Assembly (NCBI GenBank): GCA_036346225.1
Contig: JARFIW010000108.1
Coordinates: 3,986,501 to 4,050,500, forward strand
Source: Platerodrilus igneus
Taxonomy: Eukaryota > Arthropoda > Insecta > Coleoptera > Lycidae
Length of the DNA: 64,000 nt
Reading direction: 5' to 3'
The notes under the pieces are model-generated. The model was not told the DNA's origin and ran no database searches. It saw nothing but the letters and a program-made list of their open reading frames with translations. The position numbers were made by a program, and so were the translations under genes. Below, piece after piece: positions 11,140-22,083 of this stretch (position 1 is its first letter; each line of letters begins with the position of its first letter).

Positions 11140-11401
11140 TCAAACGACCCTGCATAAATTCATAGCTAATATACCCTTACCAGAAATATTCAATGTAAAA
11201 ATGAAACACAAATTTTGTGTTTTTGAATTCAACGATAAATACGACGGACTAATAGAAATGAACCTTCTAAGAAAATTAGGAAAAAACATTGACAAAAAAA
11301 ACCGTTTATTAAGAAGAAAACACGGACAAATCCTCATTAAATTTCAAAATACCCAAACCGAGCAAAAATACACCATAGAATCCCGAACAGAAAAAAAATA
11401 A
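11140..11401 (+). pseudogene. E2 protease, C-terminal part
   Basis: The frame 11,201-11,401 reads FCVFEFNDKYDGLIEMNLLR, which parallels FHLFKFHRIFKGLIGMDNLK of the E4 protease. The D-T-G active-site segment expected just upstream is lost in a stretch of stops between 11,013 and 11,140. Only this C-terminal half remains. Confidence 0.65.
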
Positions 11402-11454
11402 AAATCCCAGTAAATTCAAAAGCCGACGTAAGAAAACCACATAACATTTTAACA

Positions 11455-12632
11455 AGGAGTAGAAACCCCCACCGCATTAGTACAAATAAAAGATAATTAT
11501 GCCACTACGACGATTCTAAACTCAAACGACTACCCCGTAGAACTATCATTAACCGACCCAATTAACGTAGAGGAATTAAATTATAACGAAATGGAAATAG
11601 ATGAAAATTTAGAAAAGAATTACAATCCTGTAGAACACGACAAAATGCTAAGAGAAAATTTAAGTAACATTCGCTTCAATACCGACATCAACCAAGAAGC
11701 GTAAAGAACAATTAAAAATATATGTTTTGAATACCGTGATATATTCCATTGTGAAGGAATACCCTTAACCTTTACCAACATAGTTAAACACAACACAACT
11801 AACAGACAACAAACCAATTTTTACAAAAGCGTATAGACTACCTCAGGCAAGCCAAGAAAAAGCCAACAGACAAGTAGCAGACTTATTAGAACAGGATATC
11901 ATACAACACTCCAACTCACCATGGAGCAGCCCCGTATTAATAGTGCCCAGGAAGTTAGACGCATCAGGCAAAAGAAAATATCGAATGGTAATAGATTACA
12001 GAAAATTAAACGAAAAAACGGTAGATGACAAATATCCACTACCCAATATCACCGAAATTTTAGACAAACTAGGTAAATGTCAATATTTTTCAACATTAGA
12101 CCTCACCTCAGGTTATCATCAAGTAGAAATGGACGAGAAAGATGCATCGAAAACAGCATTTAGCACACTCCGAGGACATTATGAATATATACAAATGCAA
12201 TTTGGGCTAATGAACGCACCCGTTACTTTTCAACGAGTCATGGACAATATATTACGAGGAATACACAACGAGAAATGTCTCGTGTACCTAGACGACATCA
12301 TAGTTTATTCAACATCATTAGTATAGAACACATAAAAAGGTTAAGAGAAGTATTCGAAAGATTAAGAAAAACACATTTTAAAGTTCAACTAGATATGAGC
12401 GATATTTTTACAAAAAGAAGTATCACTTTTAGGACATATAATAACACCCCAAGGAGTAATGTCAAACCCCAATAAAACAAACGCAGTACTAAATTACCCC
12501 CTACCAAAAACAAACAAAGAAATTAAAGAATTTTTAGGACTTAGTGGTTACTACCGCAAATTCATTAAAGGTTATGCTCAGATGACCAAGCCCCTGACAA
12601 ATTGTTTAAAAAAGGGAAATAAAATTGAACAC
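11455..12632 (+). pseudogene. pol: E2 reverse transcriptase, split by E3
   Basis: A pol N-terminal region (11,455-11,800) is followed after frame changes by RT. Blocks are [20 protein letters not shown] (11,919-11,978), [34 protein letters not shown] (12,090-12,149), [20 protein letters not shown] and the catalytic VYLDD (12,281-12,295). A frame change near 12,320 leads into EHIKRLREVFERLRKTHFK and then FLGLSGYYRKFIKGYAQMTK. The frame stops at KIEHT, where E3 was inserted, and resumes at 32,177 with LEFIKVVDKIK. The catalytic Asp pair survives, but two or more frameshifts kill the gene. Confidence 0.85.
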
Positions 12633-12636
12633 ACCC

Positions 12637-13218
12637 TGTTACGTGCCGAAATCGGCGCTAAACATTCTCAATTAAGTTTTAATTTGTAAGAATTTCGCGC
12701 CATAAATTTAAAAGGACGTGCGCGTATTTCCGTCACTTTGGACAGTGCGGTTGCGCGAAATTGCGCCGACGCGGTGTGCCAAGAAGGGTGATTTCCGGCA
12801 TACGTGTTGGGACTGGTGATCTAGAGGCCAACGAAGGTAGTTGTCTTGTATCTTATCGTGTCTTTTTTTTGTTATGTAGGTTCCTTGCCTTATCTCTGAT
12901 ACCGTTCCTTATAAACCAGTTCCCTTATCGTACCTCTACAGACAGAAGAGAGAAGACAAATCTGAATTTGGGTTCGACCGGGCTCAGCAAATTTCCCACG
13001 CCCGAAAGATTAGCGAAGCCGCTGCCGACATCATGAAGTGATTCTGCAAGAAGCCCTGCAATTTATGTGAGCACCGTTTTCGTTTCCTTTTTATGTGATG
13101 TAGTAATTTTATATAATTGCGTGACGTAATCATTTATTTGCGCGTCATATCGCAATTATCTAACATTGCTACCAACTAACTGTAGTGGCTCGCGTATCGC
13201 ACCGGCGGGGGTGTAATA
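12637..13218 (+). repeat. E3 5' LTR
   Basis: Differs from the 3' LTR at about two dozen positions by eye (about 4%), including a T-run length change near 12,866. It encodes nothing; a 64-codon frame in the 3' LTR copy is not conserved as protein. Confidence 0.9.
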
Positions 13219-13241
13219 GTGGCGCATTCCAACGTTTTTTC
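13219..13241 (+). promoter_or_regulatory. E3 primer binding site
   Basis: One base after the LTR, TGGCGCATTCCAACG would pair with the 3' end of a tRNA ending in GCGCCA. I cannot name the tRNA. E4 inserted only 24-27 bases downstream of the LTR, leaving this site intact. Confidence 0.5.
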
Positions 13242-13245
13242 AGGT

Positions 13246-13472
13246 AATTATGGTTTGGTAGTTTGAAAAACGCTTTTTAAAAACAATTTTTATTACACTT
13301 CTAATACAAATAATGGAAATGCATGTTATTAGATTAAATTCCAACTACAGACTAAAGTTCGTACACCTCACTTAACACGTCCGTTGTAGAAAACTATACA
13401 CATGCACATCAGCAAAATACGATCTGTCTAGTAGGAAGTTCATTACACTTTCTAACAACTTCTAACATAATT
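13246..13472 (-). repeat. E4 3' LTR
   Basis: In minus-strand sense this is the downstream LTR. The internal sequence abutting it ends CACGGGAGG (plus-strand 13,473-13,481 reversed), a short purine-rich tract suited to plus-strand priming. The two differences from the other LTR lie in the GTTA[T/C]TAG and CAGC[A/G]AAA contexts. Confidence 0.93.
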
Positions 13473-13487
13473 CCTCCCGTGCGAGTT

Positions 13488-15154
13488 TCAAATTGCAGGC
13501 TGCGACGAAATTTGACTCATGGGAATATCTTCTGGTTTCCTTGCTGAGTTATTCTTTGACATTCTTCGTATACACAATTTTTTATAATATAGGAAAAAAA
13601 CAATTCCAAGGGCGATAGCAATAATACAGTAAGTTACGTAATTATGATAATTCTCCTCAGATTGGGATTCCAGTTGAAAGTTACTGTAGAGGTATTTCCT
13701 GTTTGCATCCCTAAGTTCATCCAAATTAACATTTTCCAACTGAAGAGGAGCGAAGGTCTCATTTCGAACAGCTAATTTTGCGATATCGATCTCAAAGAAC
13801 GTCATTGTATAGGTCTCTTCATTTTCGTTGTAATATACGGTTTTCTTGTTGACCGTAACTTGGCAATCGCTTAGAATTATAATCAAGTGTGTACCCATTA
13901 GATCTTTGACTTCGTTTTGTGTTTTACACTCGACGTGGATTTTCTGGCGACCAGGACTTATCAGTATCCATTTATTATTTCATCAATATTGAATAATTGC
14001 GGCGAGGCGACCGTCACTTCTTCGGATTGGCATCCGATGGTTGTTTGATTATACAATAAATTGATTTCACAGCTGTTGTAGTTGCTACCCTTTGGGATCA
14101 GGGGCAGTTGTTTGCAATAGTAAGCATTATCCGAAATCTCCGAACATCTTTCGTTTGTTTGTGCATAAAACTCATCAGAAATAGCAATGTATTTTGTTTT
14201 AGGTAAAATAGTATAAAATTTAGAATTATCATACAGGACTGGAATCGAGTATAAATGATAAAGATTAAAATCTTGAGGATGATTGATTGGTAAATTTAAA
14301 ACGAATACAATTCTATAATTGCTGATATAGCATTGAATTTTTATTAATAGTTTATAAGGTAAAATATTACCGTATTCGATCTTAAAAGGTAATTGACCTG
14401 GGGAAAGCAGTCCCTCTAGTTTTGTTAAAATAATAAACATTTCTTCGGTTTTTATAATGCTCGGATGGAGCACATTTAATTTCGCGAAAATTATAGAATT
14501 TTCGATGTCTTGTAGTAAACTATAAATTATTTGATAAAGTTTAATTATTTGATTTACAACGTTTGACGTCACTAAAGCCTTTTCAACGACCTCATTTTCT
14601 CTCGATAAGCATAATGCGGGCCTTTAAAGAAGCCTCATTGTGGCTTATGCTTTGGATAGATGCATTAAACCTTTCGATTATTTCTACAGATATAGAATTC
14701 TGCTTTCGAATTTGGTCCGCTAATTTGTTTTGATTACGCTGTAGACTGGAAATAATGTTGTCATAATGAATGCCGTCATCGGCATCCAGATTGCCAGTAA
14801 TGCTTTTGAAAATTGAGCCAACTCCATTAATTAGACCTCTGTTTTGTCTCTTTCGGCGTGGGACTATCTCGTACATTTTGATTCTACCATGCTTTGCGCA
14901 GCATTGAGAATTTTAATATAATTATTTAACTCTACAGAGTGCACACGATTTGTGTAGATGACGTTAAGGACATATTGTCTTTGAGAATCCAAACGATCCA
15001 TTTCATGAAGTAGAGGTTCCAAATCGAAATAGTGTATCAACTTGTGGGTGTATTCCTGGATTTTGCGGTACCTAATTTTACTGGAAGTAGTCCTGGATTG
15101 GTTTGTAAACTGCGTAGGATTACTTGGGAACTTACGTGCGTGATCCTGAAACAT
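13488..15154 (-). pseudogene. env: E4 envelope glycoprotein gene (frameshifted)
   Basis: Four consecutive minus-strand frames cover a whole errantivirus Env: 15,154-14,864, 14,876-14,592, 14,572-13,961 and 13,898-13,488. The second carries a basic furin-type site (PRRKRQNR) followed by GLINGVGSIFKSITGNLDAD. That segment is the hallmark start of the fusion subunit in this family, which is related to baculovirus F proteins. The third has a Cys-containing ectodomain with NxT/S sites. The last has a hydrophobic membrane segment near its C-terminus (YCIIAIALGIVFFLYY) and a short basic tail. Three frame breaks (near 14,870, 14,580 and 13,930) prevent a complete protein as the sequence stands. Confidence 0.9.
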
Positions 15155-16460
15155 TATTCAGAATCAGAATCTATGAACTTTGAACAACTGGGGTCTGTTT
15201 GACGAGGCTTTTGTAGGCCCCTAAAATGATATCTAATGTTTGGTCGACTCTCGGTTTTCAACGTTTTAGTCACCGCATCAAGTTGGCTAATTTTTGTTTC
15301 AGCAGAGAATCGATCTCTGAGTTTATCTCTTTCCGTAATATTTACAGGGGTTTTTAATCTTATTGCTTTTCCTACTGATAATGCGGGGTCATCCTTATTC
15401 CGCTCATTTAGTTTAGATGCCACCTTGTCTTTGTTTCGAATTAGTTTTTCGTTTATGGATTCGTAGAGCAATTTAGTTTTTGTTTATGGGAGTCTACATA
15501 CGTGGATATGATTTTAGCATCTAAATCTATGTTTAAGGGTCGTCGTCTGATATATGACCATTGATTACCTCTACTGGTTTTAATTTAATCACAGAATGGA
15601 TTGAGTTATTGTATCCTAATATGGCATATAACATTTGGGTTTTCATGTCTTGGGAAGGGTGAATTTTATTTAGGATTCTTAGGTGTTCGAGTAGGGTGGA
15701 ATGCAACCGTTCGATAATACCGTCTGAACTTGGGTTTCCTGATGAGGTAAAGTGTACATCTATCTTATGCAATTTTAACAACTCTTCTAAAATATTATTT
15801 TTAAATTCAGTACCTAAATCGCACATTATTGTGGAGGGAATTCCATGATGACAAAAAAACTTAATTAAGCCTTGCATAACCTCGATTGAATTAATAGCAT
15901 TAATTTGGTATGCCTGCGCATATTTTGAAAACGTATCAATAATTGTAAGAAATCTGTTTTTTTTTCACCGAAAATGTATCAATATGAATCATTTCAAAAG
16001 GTCTGGTTGCTGTAGGGGTTATATTATAAGGGATTTTTAAGGGATGGCGGTCATATTTAGTTGTCTGACATATATTACAACGATTTATTAGGTTTTGGAT
16101 AGAAGTTTTCATATTTGGCCAATAATATTTAGATTTTATTCTCTCGTGGGTTTCATTAATACCACGGTGGTTCGTTTTTGAGGCATGGTATGCGTTTATA
16201 ATTTCTTCGATCCGATTATCTTCAACGTCCTCTAAAATTTTGTTACATTTTATAAATTTATAAGATTGCCAATTAAAATTTCGTCTTAGTACTTCACAGA
16301 ATTTCGTATACGCGTCCTCGTCCTTAAAATAGATATAATACGTTATTTGGGGGACGATAAATTGTTTGATAAAATCGATTAAGTCAGTGTCAAAATTATT
16401 TTTTGATAGTTGAATATGCATTCTTTGTCGATCACGATAATATGAAATTTTGGCAAACAA
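15154..16460 (-). pseudogene. E4 integrase (one homopolymer frameshift)
   Basis: The first frame (16,460-15,936) holds the His-His-Cys-Cys zinc domain (an HASKTNHRG and CNICQTTKYD pattern) and the first catalytic Asp in MIHIDTF. A run of nine T on the plus strand (15,957-15,965) shifts the frame. The next frame (to 15,533) has the second Asp in MCDLGTEF and the Glu in DGIIERLHS, so all three catalytic residues are present. A C-terminal basic domain follows at 15,471-15,154 (GKAIRLKTPVNITERDKLRD) and ends where env begins. Integrase joins the cDNA to host DNA and made the 4-bp duplication seen here. Confidence 0.85.
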
Positions 16461-18105
16461 GGTAAAAATTTACAATTGTCACTACTATTTGATTAATACC
16501 ATAATTTAGTGGTTTTTCTGAAATCGGTACTTCCAGGATCAGGTTTTCGTCATTGTTTGAGTGTTGCGTCATTTCTTCGGAATCATTAAAGTGTTCTTCT
16601 TCATCAAGGTTTACAAGTATAGACTGGTTATCTGAAATTTCATCGTTAGCAGGTTCCTCGGGGGATTGATCATTATCAACAATCGAATTCTGAGTTATTT
16701 CTTTAGTATGAATTTCAACGCGTGACAAGGCGTCGGCATTGGAGTTTAGTTTACCTTTCTTATAAATAATATTATAGTTATATTCGTCTAATTTTAGTCT
16801 CCACCTTAAAAGTTTCGAGTTGGGCTCTTTTAATGAGAACAACCACTGTAACGGTTTATGGTCCGTGATTATGTTAAATTCACGCCCATACACATATGGT
16901 CTAAAATATCTTACTGCGTAAACAATTGCCAAAAGTTCCTTTTCAATAGTACTGTAATTGCGCTCGCTATCATTAAGTGTGCGAGACATGTATGAAATTG
17001 GAAGGTCTTTACCTATTGGCCCCTGTGATAATACTGCACCTATAGCTACATTACTTGCATCGGTCGTTATATTAAACGGGCGTTCAAAATCAGGAAATTG
17101 AAGTATCGGTTCATTGATTAATACATTTTTACACAATTCAAAACATTCCATAAAATCGGGGGTATGTTCAATTTTAGCGTTCTTTTTAAGGCATCTTGTC
17201 ATGGGTTTAGTCAAGTCAGTGAAGTTTTTTATAAATTTACGATAGTACCCTAATAAACCTAAAAATCCTTTTATTTGTTTAGTAGTCGAAGGTAAAGGAA
17301 AGTCTGTAATAGCCCTAACTTTTTCTGGATTAGGTCTTATGCCGTCAGGCGTGACCACGTGTCCTAGGAACGCGATTTCTTTTCTCAATATTTCACATTT
17401 ATCTAACTGAATTTTAAAATTAGATTCCTCTAATCTTTTGAACACCATTTCTAAATTAGTGAGGTGCTCCTGAAGGGAAACACTCCAAATAATGATATCG
17501 TCCATATAGGCTCCACAGATATCCGATAAACCTTGTAGAACATGGTCTATAACACGTTGTAGAGTGGAAGGGGAATTTTTTAATCCCATAGGCATCCTAA
17601 GGAAATGAAAATGTCCATTTTCTGTATTGAACGCAGTTTTTTCGACATCTTTTGGGTTCATTTCCACTTGATGGACGCTACTGGCCAAATCGAGTGTCGA
17701 AAAGTATTGGCATCGACCCAACTTGTCCAGTAAATCATTGACATTTGGTAAAGGATACCTGTCGTCGACTGTCTTTTCATTAAGGCGACGGTAGTCAACT
17801 ACTATGCGCCATTTCTGTTTACCCGAAGCGTCCAGTTTCTTTGTAACTACCCAAATAGGACTAGCCCATGGGGAAGTAGAAGGTTCTATAATTTTGGCTT
17901 TTAACATTTTGTCAATTTGATGTTTTACCTCTTGTTTGTGAACAAAGGGGTATCGATAGGTTTTAGAATAGACTGGAGTTTCATCCGTGGTTCGTATTGA
18001 ATGCTTAATTTTATTTGTAAATGTAAGGTTTTGTCCATCGATATGAAAAATCTTGGAATATTTATTACACAGTTTTAAAACAGCATGTTTCTCTTCCGAA
18101 TTCAT
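16432..18105 (-). CDS. pol: E4 reverse transcriptase and RNase H, open reading frame
   Basis: 557 open codons. RT blocks in order: SPWASPIWVVTKKLDASGK (residues 78-96), [19 protein letters not shown] (102-120), STLDLASSVHQVEM (136-149), GLKNSPSTLQRVIDHVLQGL (174-193) and the catalytic YMDD (200-203). FLGLLGYYRKFIK follows at 281-293. RNase H shows TTDASNVAIGAVLSQ (D349), STIEKELLAIVYA (E388/E390) and IITDHKPLQW (D415). GADALSR-type spacing precedes an acidic tail. One oddity is DLASSVHQ, where relatives usually have a Gly-aromatic pair. The enzyme copies the element RNA. The listed ATG is only the first in frame; the natural polyprotein starts upstream with the protease. Confidence 0.92.
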   Translation of the reverse strand: MNSEEKHAVLKLCNKYSKIFHIDGQNLTFTNKIKHSIRTTDETPVYSKTYRYPFVHKQEVKHQIDKMLKAKIIEPSTSPWASPIWVVTKKLDASGKQKWRIVVDYRRLNEKTVDDRYPLPNVNDLLDKLGRCQYFSTLDLASSVHQVEMNPKDVEKTAFNTENGHFHFLRMPMGLKNSPSTLQRVIDHVLQGLSDICGAYMDDIIIWSVSLQEHLTNLEMVFKRLEESNFKIQLDKCEILRKEIAFLGHVVTPDGIRPNPEKVRAITDFPLPSTTKQIKGFLGLLGYYRKFIKNFTDLTKPMTRCLKKNAKIEHTPDFMECFELCKNVLINEPILQFPDFERPFNITTDASNVAIGAVLSQGPIGKDLPISYMSRTLNDSERNYSTIEKELLAIVYAVRYFRPYVYGREFNIITDHKPLQWLFSLKEPNSKLLRWRLKLDEYNYNIIYKKGKLNSNADALSRVEIHTKEITQNSIVDNDQSPEEPANDEISDNQSILVNLDEEEHFNDSEEMTQHSNNDENLILEVPISEKPLNYGINQIVVTIVNFYLVCQNFILS

Positions 18106-18466
18106 ATGATCCGTTCTGATGAGAGATGTATCAAAATTTTTTGTCTCGGCGTCATAATGATTTAATTCGCACGAGCGTTCAAATTGATTCGCTTGGTAAG
18201 GAAGGACATTGATTGGTCCGTATACATTTATGGCTACAGGAGAATCCGAAAATTCTTAATTGTTGTAAACGCTAAACCGTTCTTTGCTATTGTTAAACAT
18301 TCAGGTATTTCTGTATGTTCCGTTTTTATAGAGGGTATAACAATTTCACCGTTTTCTACTGACACTTTCAATTGAATTTGCTTTTCTATTAGGGGTTCGA
18401 CTTCTATAGAATTTATAGCGCTAACCGGTTCCTGAAAGTAAATGGGAATTTTCGCTTGAGGTGTAA
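18106..18466 (-). pseudogene. E4 pol linker between protease and RT
   Basis: Connects the protease to RT across stop codons. Its coding content is weakly conserved with the E2 region 11,455-11,800. No catalytic motif is expected here. The plus-strand frame at 18,184-18,375 is a shadow. Confidence 0.5.
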
Positions 18467-19051
18467 TTAAAGGTTGTTTTCCAAATCTACCTTGGCCTTT
18501 AATTCCTTTAGATTATCCATACCTATTAGTCCTTTAAAAATTCTATGAAACTTAAATAAGTGAAATTTAAGCATTTTCGAAGGGTCATTAAAAATTTTTG
18601 AACTGGGAATTATCACGGAATAATTTTGTCTGGATTTATTGAAACAATTTGAAATTGTAATTGGGTCATATTTTACGTTTTCCGGCCAATATTTGGTTAC
18701 TATTTCGGGATTCATAAAGGAGGAAGTGGCTCCTGTATCAACTAAAAGGGATAATTCCTGTTCGGGAAGGTATATATAAGGAAGTTTACTTATTCTGCTT
18801 TCATGATTATTGAAATCAATTACGTAATCTCGTTCCGCATCGGAACCTCCTGAAAATTTGTATTTTTGATTACAAGCGTAATCGTCACTTTCAAATTCTT
18901 CTAAATTGGAATCGGTAGTATCCTGATAATGCAAGGTTTCGCTTACCGGTTGACTTTCCTCTGATTCTTGATTGTATAATTCTTCCGATGTAAATCGTTT
19001 AGGTACATTTTGAAAGGTTTTTTGAAAAGTTTGCCTAGTCGAAGTAGACAT
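18467..19051 (-). CDS. E4 Gag C-terminal acidic region and aspartic protease
   Basis: 194 open codons. The first 80 residues continue Gag with RFTSEELYNQESEE, an acidic, Ser-rich segment also found in E2. The protease begins near residue 95: LPEQELSLLVDTGATSSFMN contains the D-T-G-A active site (about residues 113-116). It ends with IFKGLIGMDNLKELKAK, the conserved closing strand of errantivirus proteases. The active site is intact, unlike in E1 and E2. It would cleave Gag and Gag-Pol; the start codon shown is only the first ATG in this frame. Confidence 0.85.
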   Translation of the reverse strand: MSTSTRQTFQKTFQNVPKRFTSEELYNQESEESQPVSETLHYQDTTDSNLEEFESDDYACNQKYKFSGGSDAERDYVIDFNNHESRISKLPYIYLPEQELSLLVDTGATSSFMNPEIVTKYWPENVKYDPITISNCFNKSRQNYSVIIPSSKIFNDPSKMLKFHLFKFHRIFKGLIGMDNLKELKAKVDLENNL

Positions 19052-19953
19052 AGGGGTTGCCGGATTAGCGGGTTTAAAATTTGGGTTCGGCTTAAAACGT
19101 CTCTGGACGCTTGACCCTGATAAGTTTGATTATATGATCTTCACATGTCTGAACATTTGTAGGAAATTTTGTGGTGTAAAATTTGAACGAGGTTTGATGT
19201 TTAGCGGCTGCGAAGGAATTTATTTTTATCAGAATTAGGTGGTGGTTGCCCGTACTTATTATTATTTACCCAAGGTTTACCTGTGTTATTCGGTACTTGG
19301 TCCTTTTGAAAGTATCTAACGTTATCTTCTTCCGTAATAAATTGCAAAGCCCTTTGAAGGGTGTCCGGTCTCATAGCTCTAATACTACTACCCAAAGGTT
19401 CCTTTAAACCTCAAAGAAACGACTTTAACGCCAGCTTAGTAAAAAATTCTCGTTTCGCTACTTTTACGTTTCATTTCGTTCGTTTGCAATTACAAACGAA
19501 CACAGCAAATTTAAAATTTGAATACATTTTCGTAAAATACCAAAGGCTTATCATTTCCTGCTTTAGTAACACCAAATCGCGAACTAAACAAGTATCATCT
19601 CTTTGATCACTAAAATTTCTGAGAAGAGTATTTTTTAATTCTGTCCAAGTGCCGACTTGTTGTATATTAACAGCGACCTTGGCTTGACCTGTTAATTTAT
19701 TTAAAATAGATTTAAATATGAATAAGTTTTGAAAGGTGTTTGGTTTTGTCGGATCAACAAATGAGTTTATTATACTTTCTGCGGAAGAAATAAATTCGTT
19801 TAAATCGTTTGGGTTGCCATCAAAATCTGGCACGCACTTTAAATACTCTACTTTAAATTGTTCCATTATTATTTCTGTATTAGAGTCTGATAGTTGGAGG
19901 TTTCTTACGTTTTCAATCAACGATTCAATTGACATAAAAGATTTTATGCACAA
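19052..19953 (-). pseudogene. gag: E4 Gag capsid region (frameshifted)
   Basis: The frame 19,953-19,471 starts with SIESLIENVRNLQLSDSNTE and carries the capsid core: CVPDFDGNPNDLNEFISSAE, FKSILNKLTGQAKVAV and a TWTELKNTLLRNFSDQRDD segment typical of gypsy capsids. A break near 19,490 and a TGA near 19,410 precede a second frame (19,395-19,201) with a MRPDTLQRALQFITEEDNVR segment. Further stops lie at 19,120-19,200. There is no zinc knuckle, as usual for errantiviruses. Confidence 0.8.
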
Positions 19954-20229
19954 ATCAACAGATTAAAATTTCAAGATGTACTTACATGCAGATTGCAATT
20001 AATACTTTCATCCTTCGCTTTGTATAATCTTTGTTTCAGAAATTCGTGGGACTGCTACGCGATGTAGACAATAAATTGGGCACCTGAATGTTGGTCCACT
20101 GTGGATGGCTTATTCGATTTCTAGAATGGCTCTCCAACAATTAGTGTTCCCTGGGAATGCTTCTATAAAATGCAATTCAATGTTCCGTAAACAGTTGAAA
20201 CTGACGAAAATTTTTCGATAAAATTTTCT

Positions 20230-20253
20230 CGAAACATCCTACCGACTGCGCCA
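20230..20253 (-). promoter_or_regulatory. E4 primer binding site (tRNA-Ser type)
   Basis: On the minus strand TGGCGCAGTCGGTAGGATGT starts on the last base of the 5' LTR. From memory, this is the tRNA-Ser-complementary site used by the 17.6/297 group of errantiviruses. Confidence 0.8.
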
Positions 20254-20479
20254 ATTATGGTTTGGTAGTTTGAAAAACGCTTTTTAAAAACAATTTTTAT
20301 TACACTTCTAATACAAATAATGGAAATGCATGTTACTAGATTAAATTCCAACTACAGACTAAAGTTCGTACACCTCACTTAACACGTCCGTTGTAGAAAA
20401 CTATACACATGCACATCAGCGAAATACGATCTGTCTAGTAGGAAGTTCATTACACTTTCTAACAACTTCTAACATAATT
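20253..20479 (-). repeat. E4 5' LTR
   Basis: In minus-strand sense this LTR would drive transcription of gag-pol-env. It is followed on the plus strand by the target duplication AGGT (20,480-20,483) and then the E3 leader. Confidence 0.93.
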
Positions 20480-20622
20480 AGGTTGAATGATTTGTTTTCT
20501 ATCTTTTTATATCTTATAATGTTTTAATTAACTATATTTGTAGCTTTTTCATTTAAAAAAAATAAATAATTATGTAAATTTTAATACCTGATAACTTTGA
20601 AATTTAGGGTGGTAGCACTGCT

Positions 20623-20635
20623 GTTGCTAAGCAAC
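20623..20635. promoter_or_regulatory. X-box-like palindrome
   Basis: GTTGCTAAGCAAC fits the RFX-factor X-box pattern (RYYNYY N RRNRAC) with a perfect inverted repeat. This is a pattern match only; a 13-base palindrome can occur by chance. Confidence 0.3.
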
Positions 20636-22083
20636 CTAAATGACATAAAGTGAAATGACAGCTGTTATGTTAATTTAACATGAGCTGCCATATTGATAGT
20701 GATTTTTCTGGTATACTTTTTACAATGTATTGCAAATCCAAGTAATTCTCGTAATATTATAAAAAATAGTGTGTTTCTAACTTAGATTCTCATAAATAAG
20801 TACCTAATTCGGTTCGGAATAAAATTAAAAGTGCATATCTTTCAGGAGTGTTCATTACATAACATAAACTCATTTAAACACATATTTGGATTATATAGTT
20901 TTGTCTGTACGTACATTTAAATATAAATAATTAATTTGTTACGTAATTCGTGGCAGTCCCTGTTCGGGCGTCAAAGTTATGCTACGTTGGCTCGTAGCCG
21001 TGCGTAACACCAAGATATCACGGAATGACCGGGCTCAATCGGAGATTGGGGGGGGGGTGTAGAAAGCAGACTAACATATAATATATACGGCGGTAAGGAG
21101 TTAGTGACAGTACCTGCAAGAAAAATAGTTAAGCAAACCTGAAAAAAAAGAATAAGCATAGCAGCCATGAAAAGTCTAAATTATTCAGTACTTTGTAGAA
21201 TGTAAATAAAACTGTTTAGATAAACTGTATAATATAATCACGATAAAAGCATTACAAAAATTTTTATCACAAAGTGAGGTAATATTGAAGAGTAGCAGAA
21301 ACGTTTCCTCACACACCAATTAAACATAAATCAGACAAAATGTTAACAAAAGATAAATAGATAAGACACAATTGGTATGAGTAATTCAGTAGTATTGATT
21401 GTTCTTTCTTTCTTTTTTTTCTTATGTTTTAAAATAGCATGCAAGTCTATTGTAAAAGGTATCAGAACGACAAAGATATGGCAAAGCAACGGATAGATAT
21501 TTAAAGTAATAATAAGTAGGAAATAGTTCAACTTACAAAAGGTCCTTCAGTAACGCTTCCTTACAATTAAAGTGTGGGATTCACGATGTCCTGCACTAAC
21601 GAAGCACTGCACCCTTGACTGTGCGGGTGTTGATGGAACTGATCACACGTTACGCTAATCACACCTACGTATTTCACAGGTGTTAGCAGCAGACATTATC
21701 ACGCGTCGGAACTATGTAGCCTTGATAAATTTCTTGGTAATTCTATTTCCTAAGACAATAAGTTCGAAATATTCTGTAGCACTAGTTTAATTTCAACTGG
21801 GACCAAATGTATACTATTTTCGTAAACATCCCAAAAAGTAGTGAGAAACTTCAACCAATACCTTTGTAAACCGGTAATCTGTTATATCTCGCAAATAACG
21901 AGATTTGCGCAAGCAATGATCTATTTTAGATTCTTGGTTGTTAGAAAATTCAGAAACTACAGTATCACTGTATTTAAATAATCCAAAGTATGCGCTACTC
22001 TGAGAAGAAAAGGACCGCGAAACTAGATCGCACACACAGTTTTAAATATCAAAAGACAAAACAACTAAAAAGAACCATAATGG

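Larger units (their letters stand above)
13246..20479 (-). mobile_element. E4: young errantivirus-type element with gag, pol and env
   Basis: Two 227-bp LTRs (13,246-13,472 and 20,253-20,479) with inverted ends AATTATG/CATAATT differ at 2 sites and are flanked by AGGT (13,242-13,245 and 20,480-20,483). On the minus strand the order is LTR, tRNA-Ser-type primer site, gag, protease, RT, RNase H, integrase, env, short purine tract, LTR. This is the layout of insect errantiviruses of the 17.6/297/ZAM kind, which are endogenous insect retroviruses. All three genes have frame breaks although the LTRs are nearly identical, so it is either recently dead or partly mis-sequenced. Confidence 0.93.

Noticed and set aside
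15236..15466. Plus-strand frame with a signal-peptide-like hydrophobic start
   Set aside because: Antisense of the E4 integrase C-terminal domain.
21047..21058. G-run as a G-quadruplex
   Set aside because: A single run of nine G without further G tracts nearby cannot form an intramolecular quadruplex.
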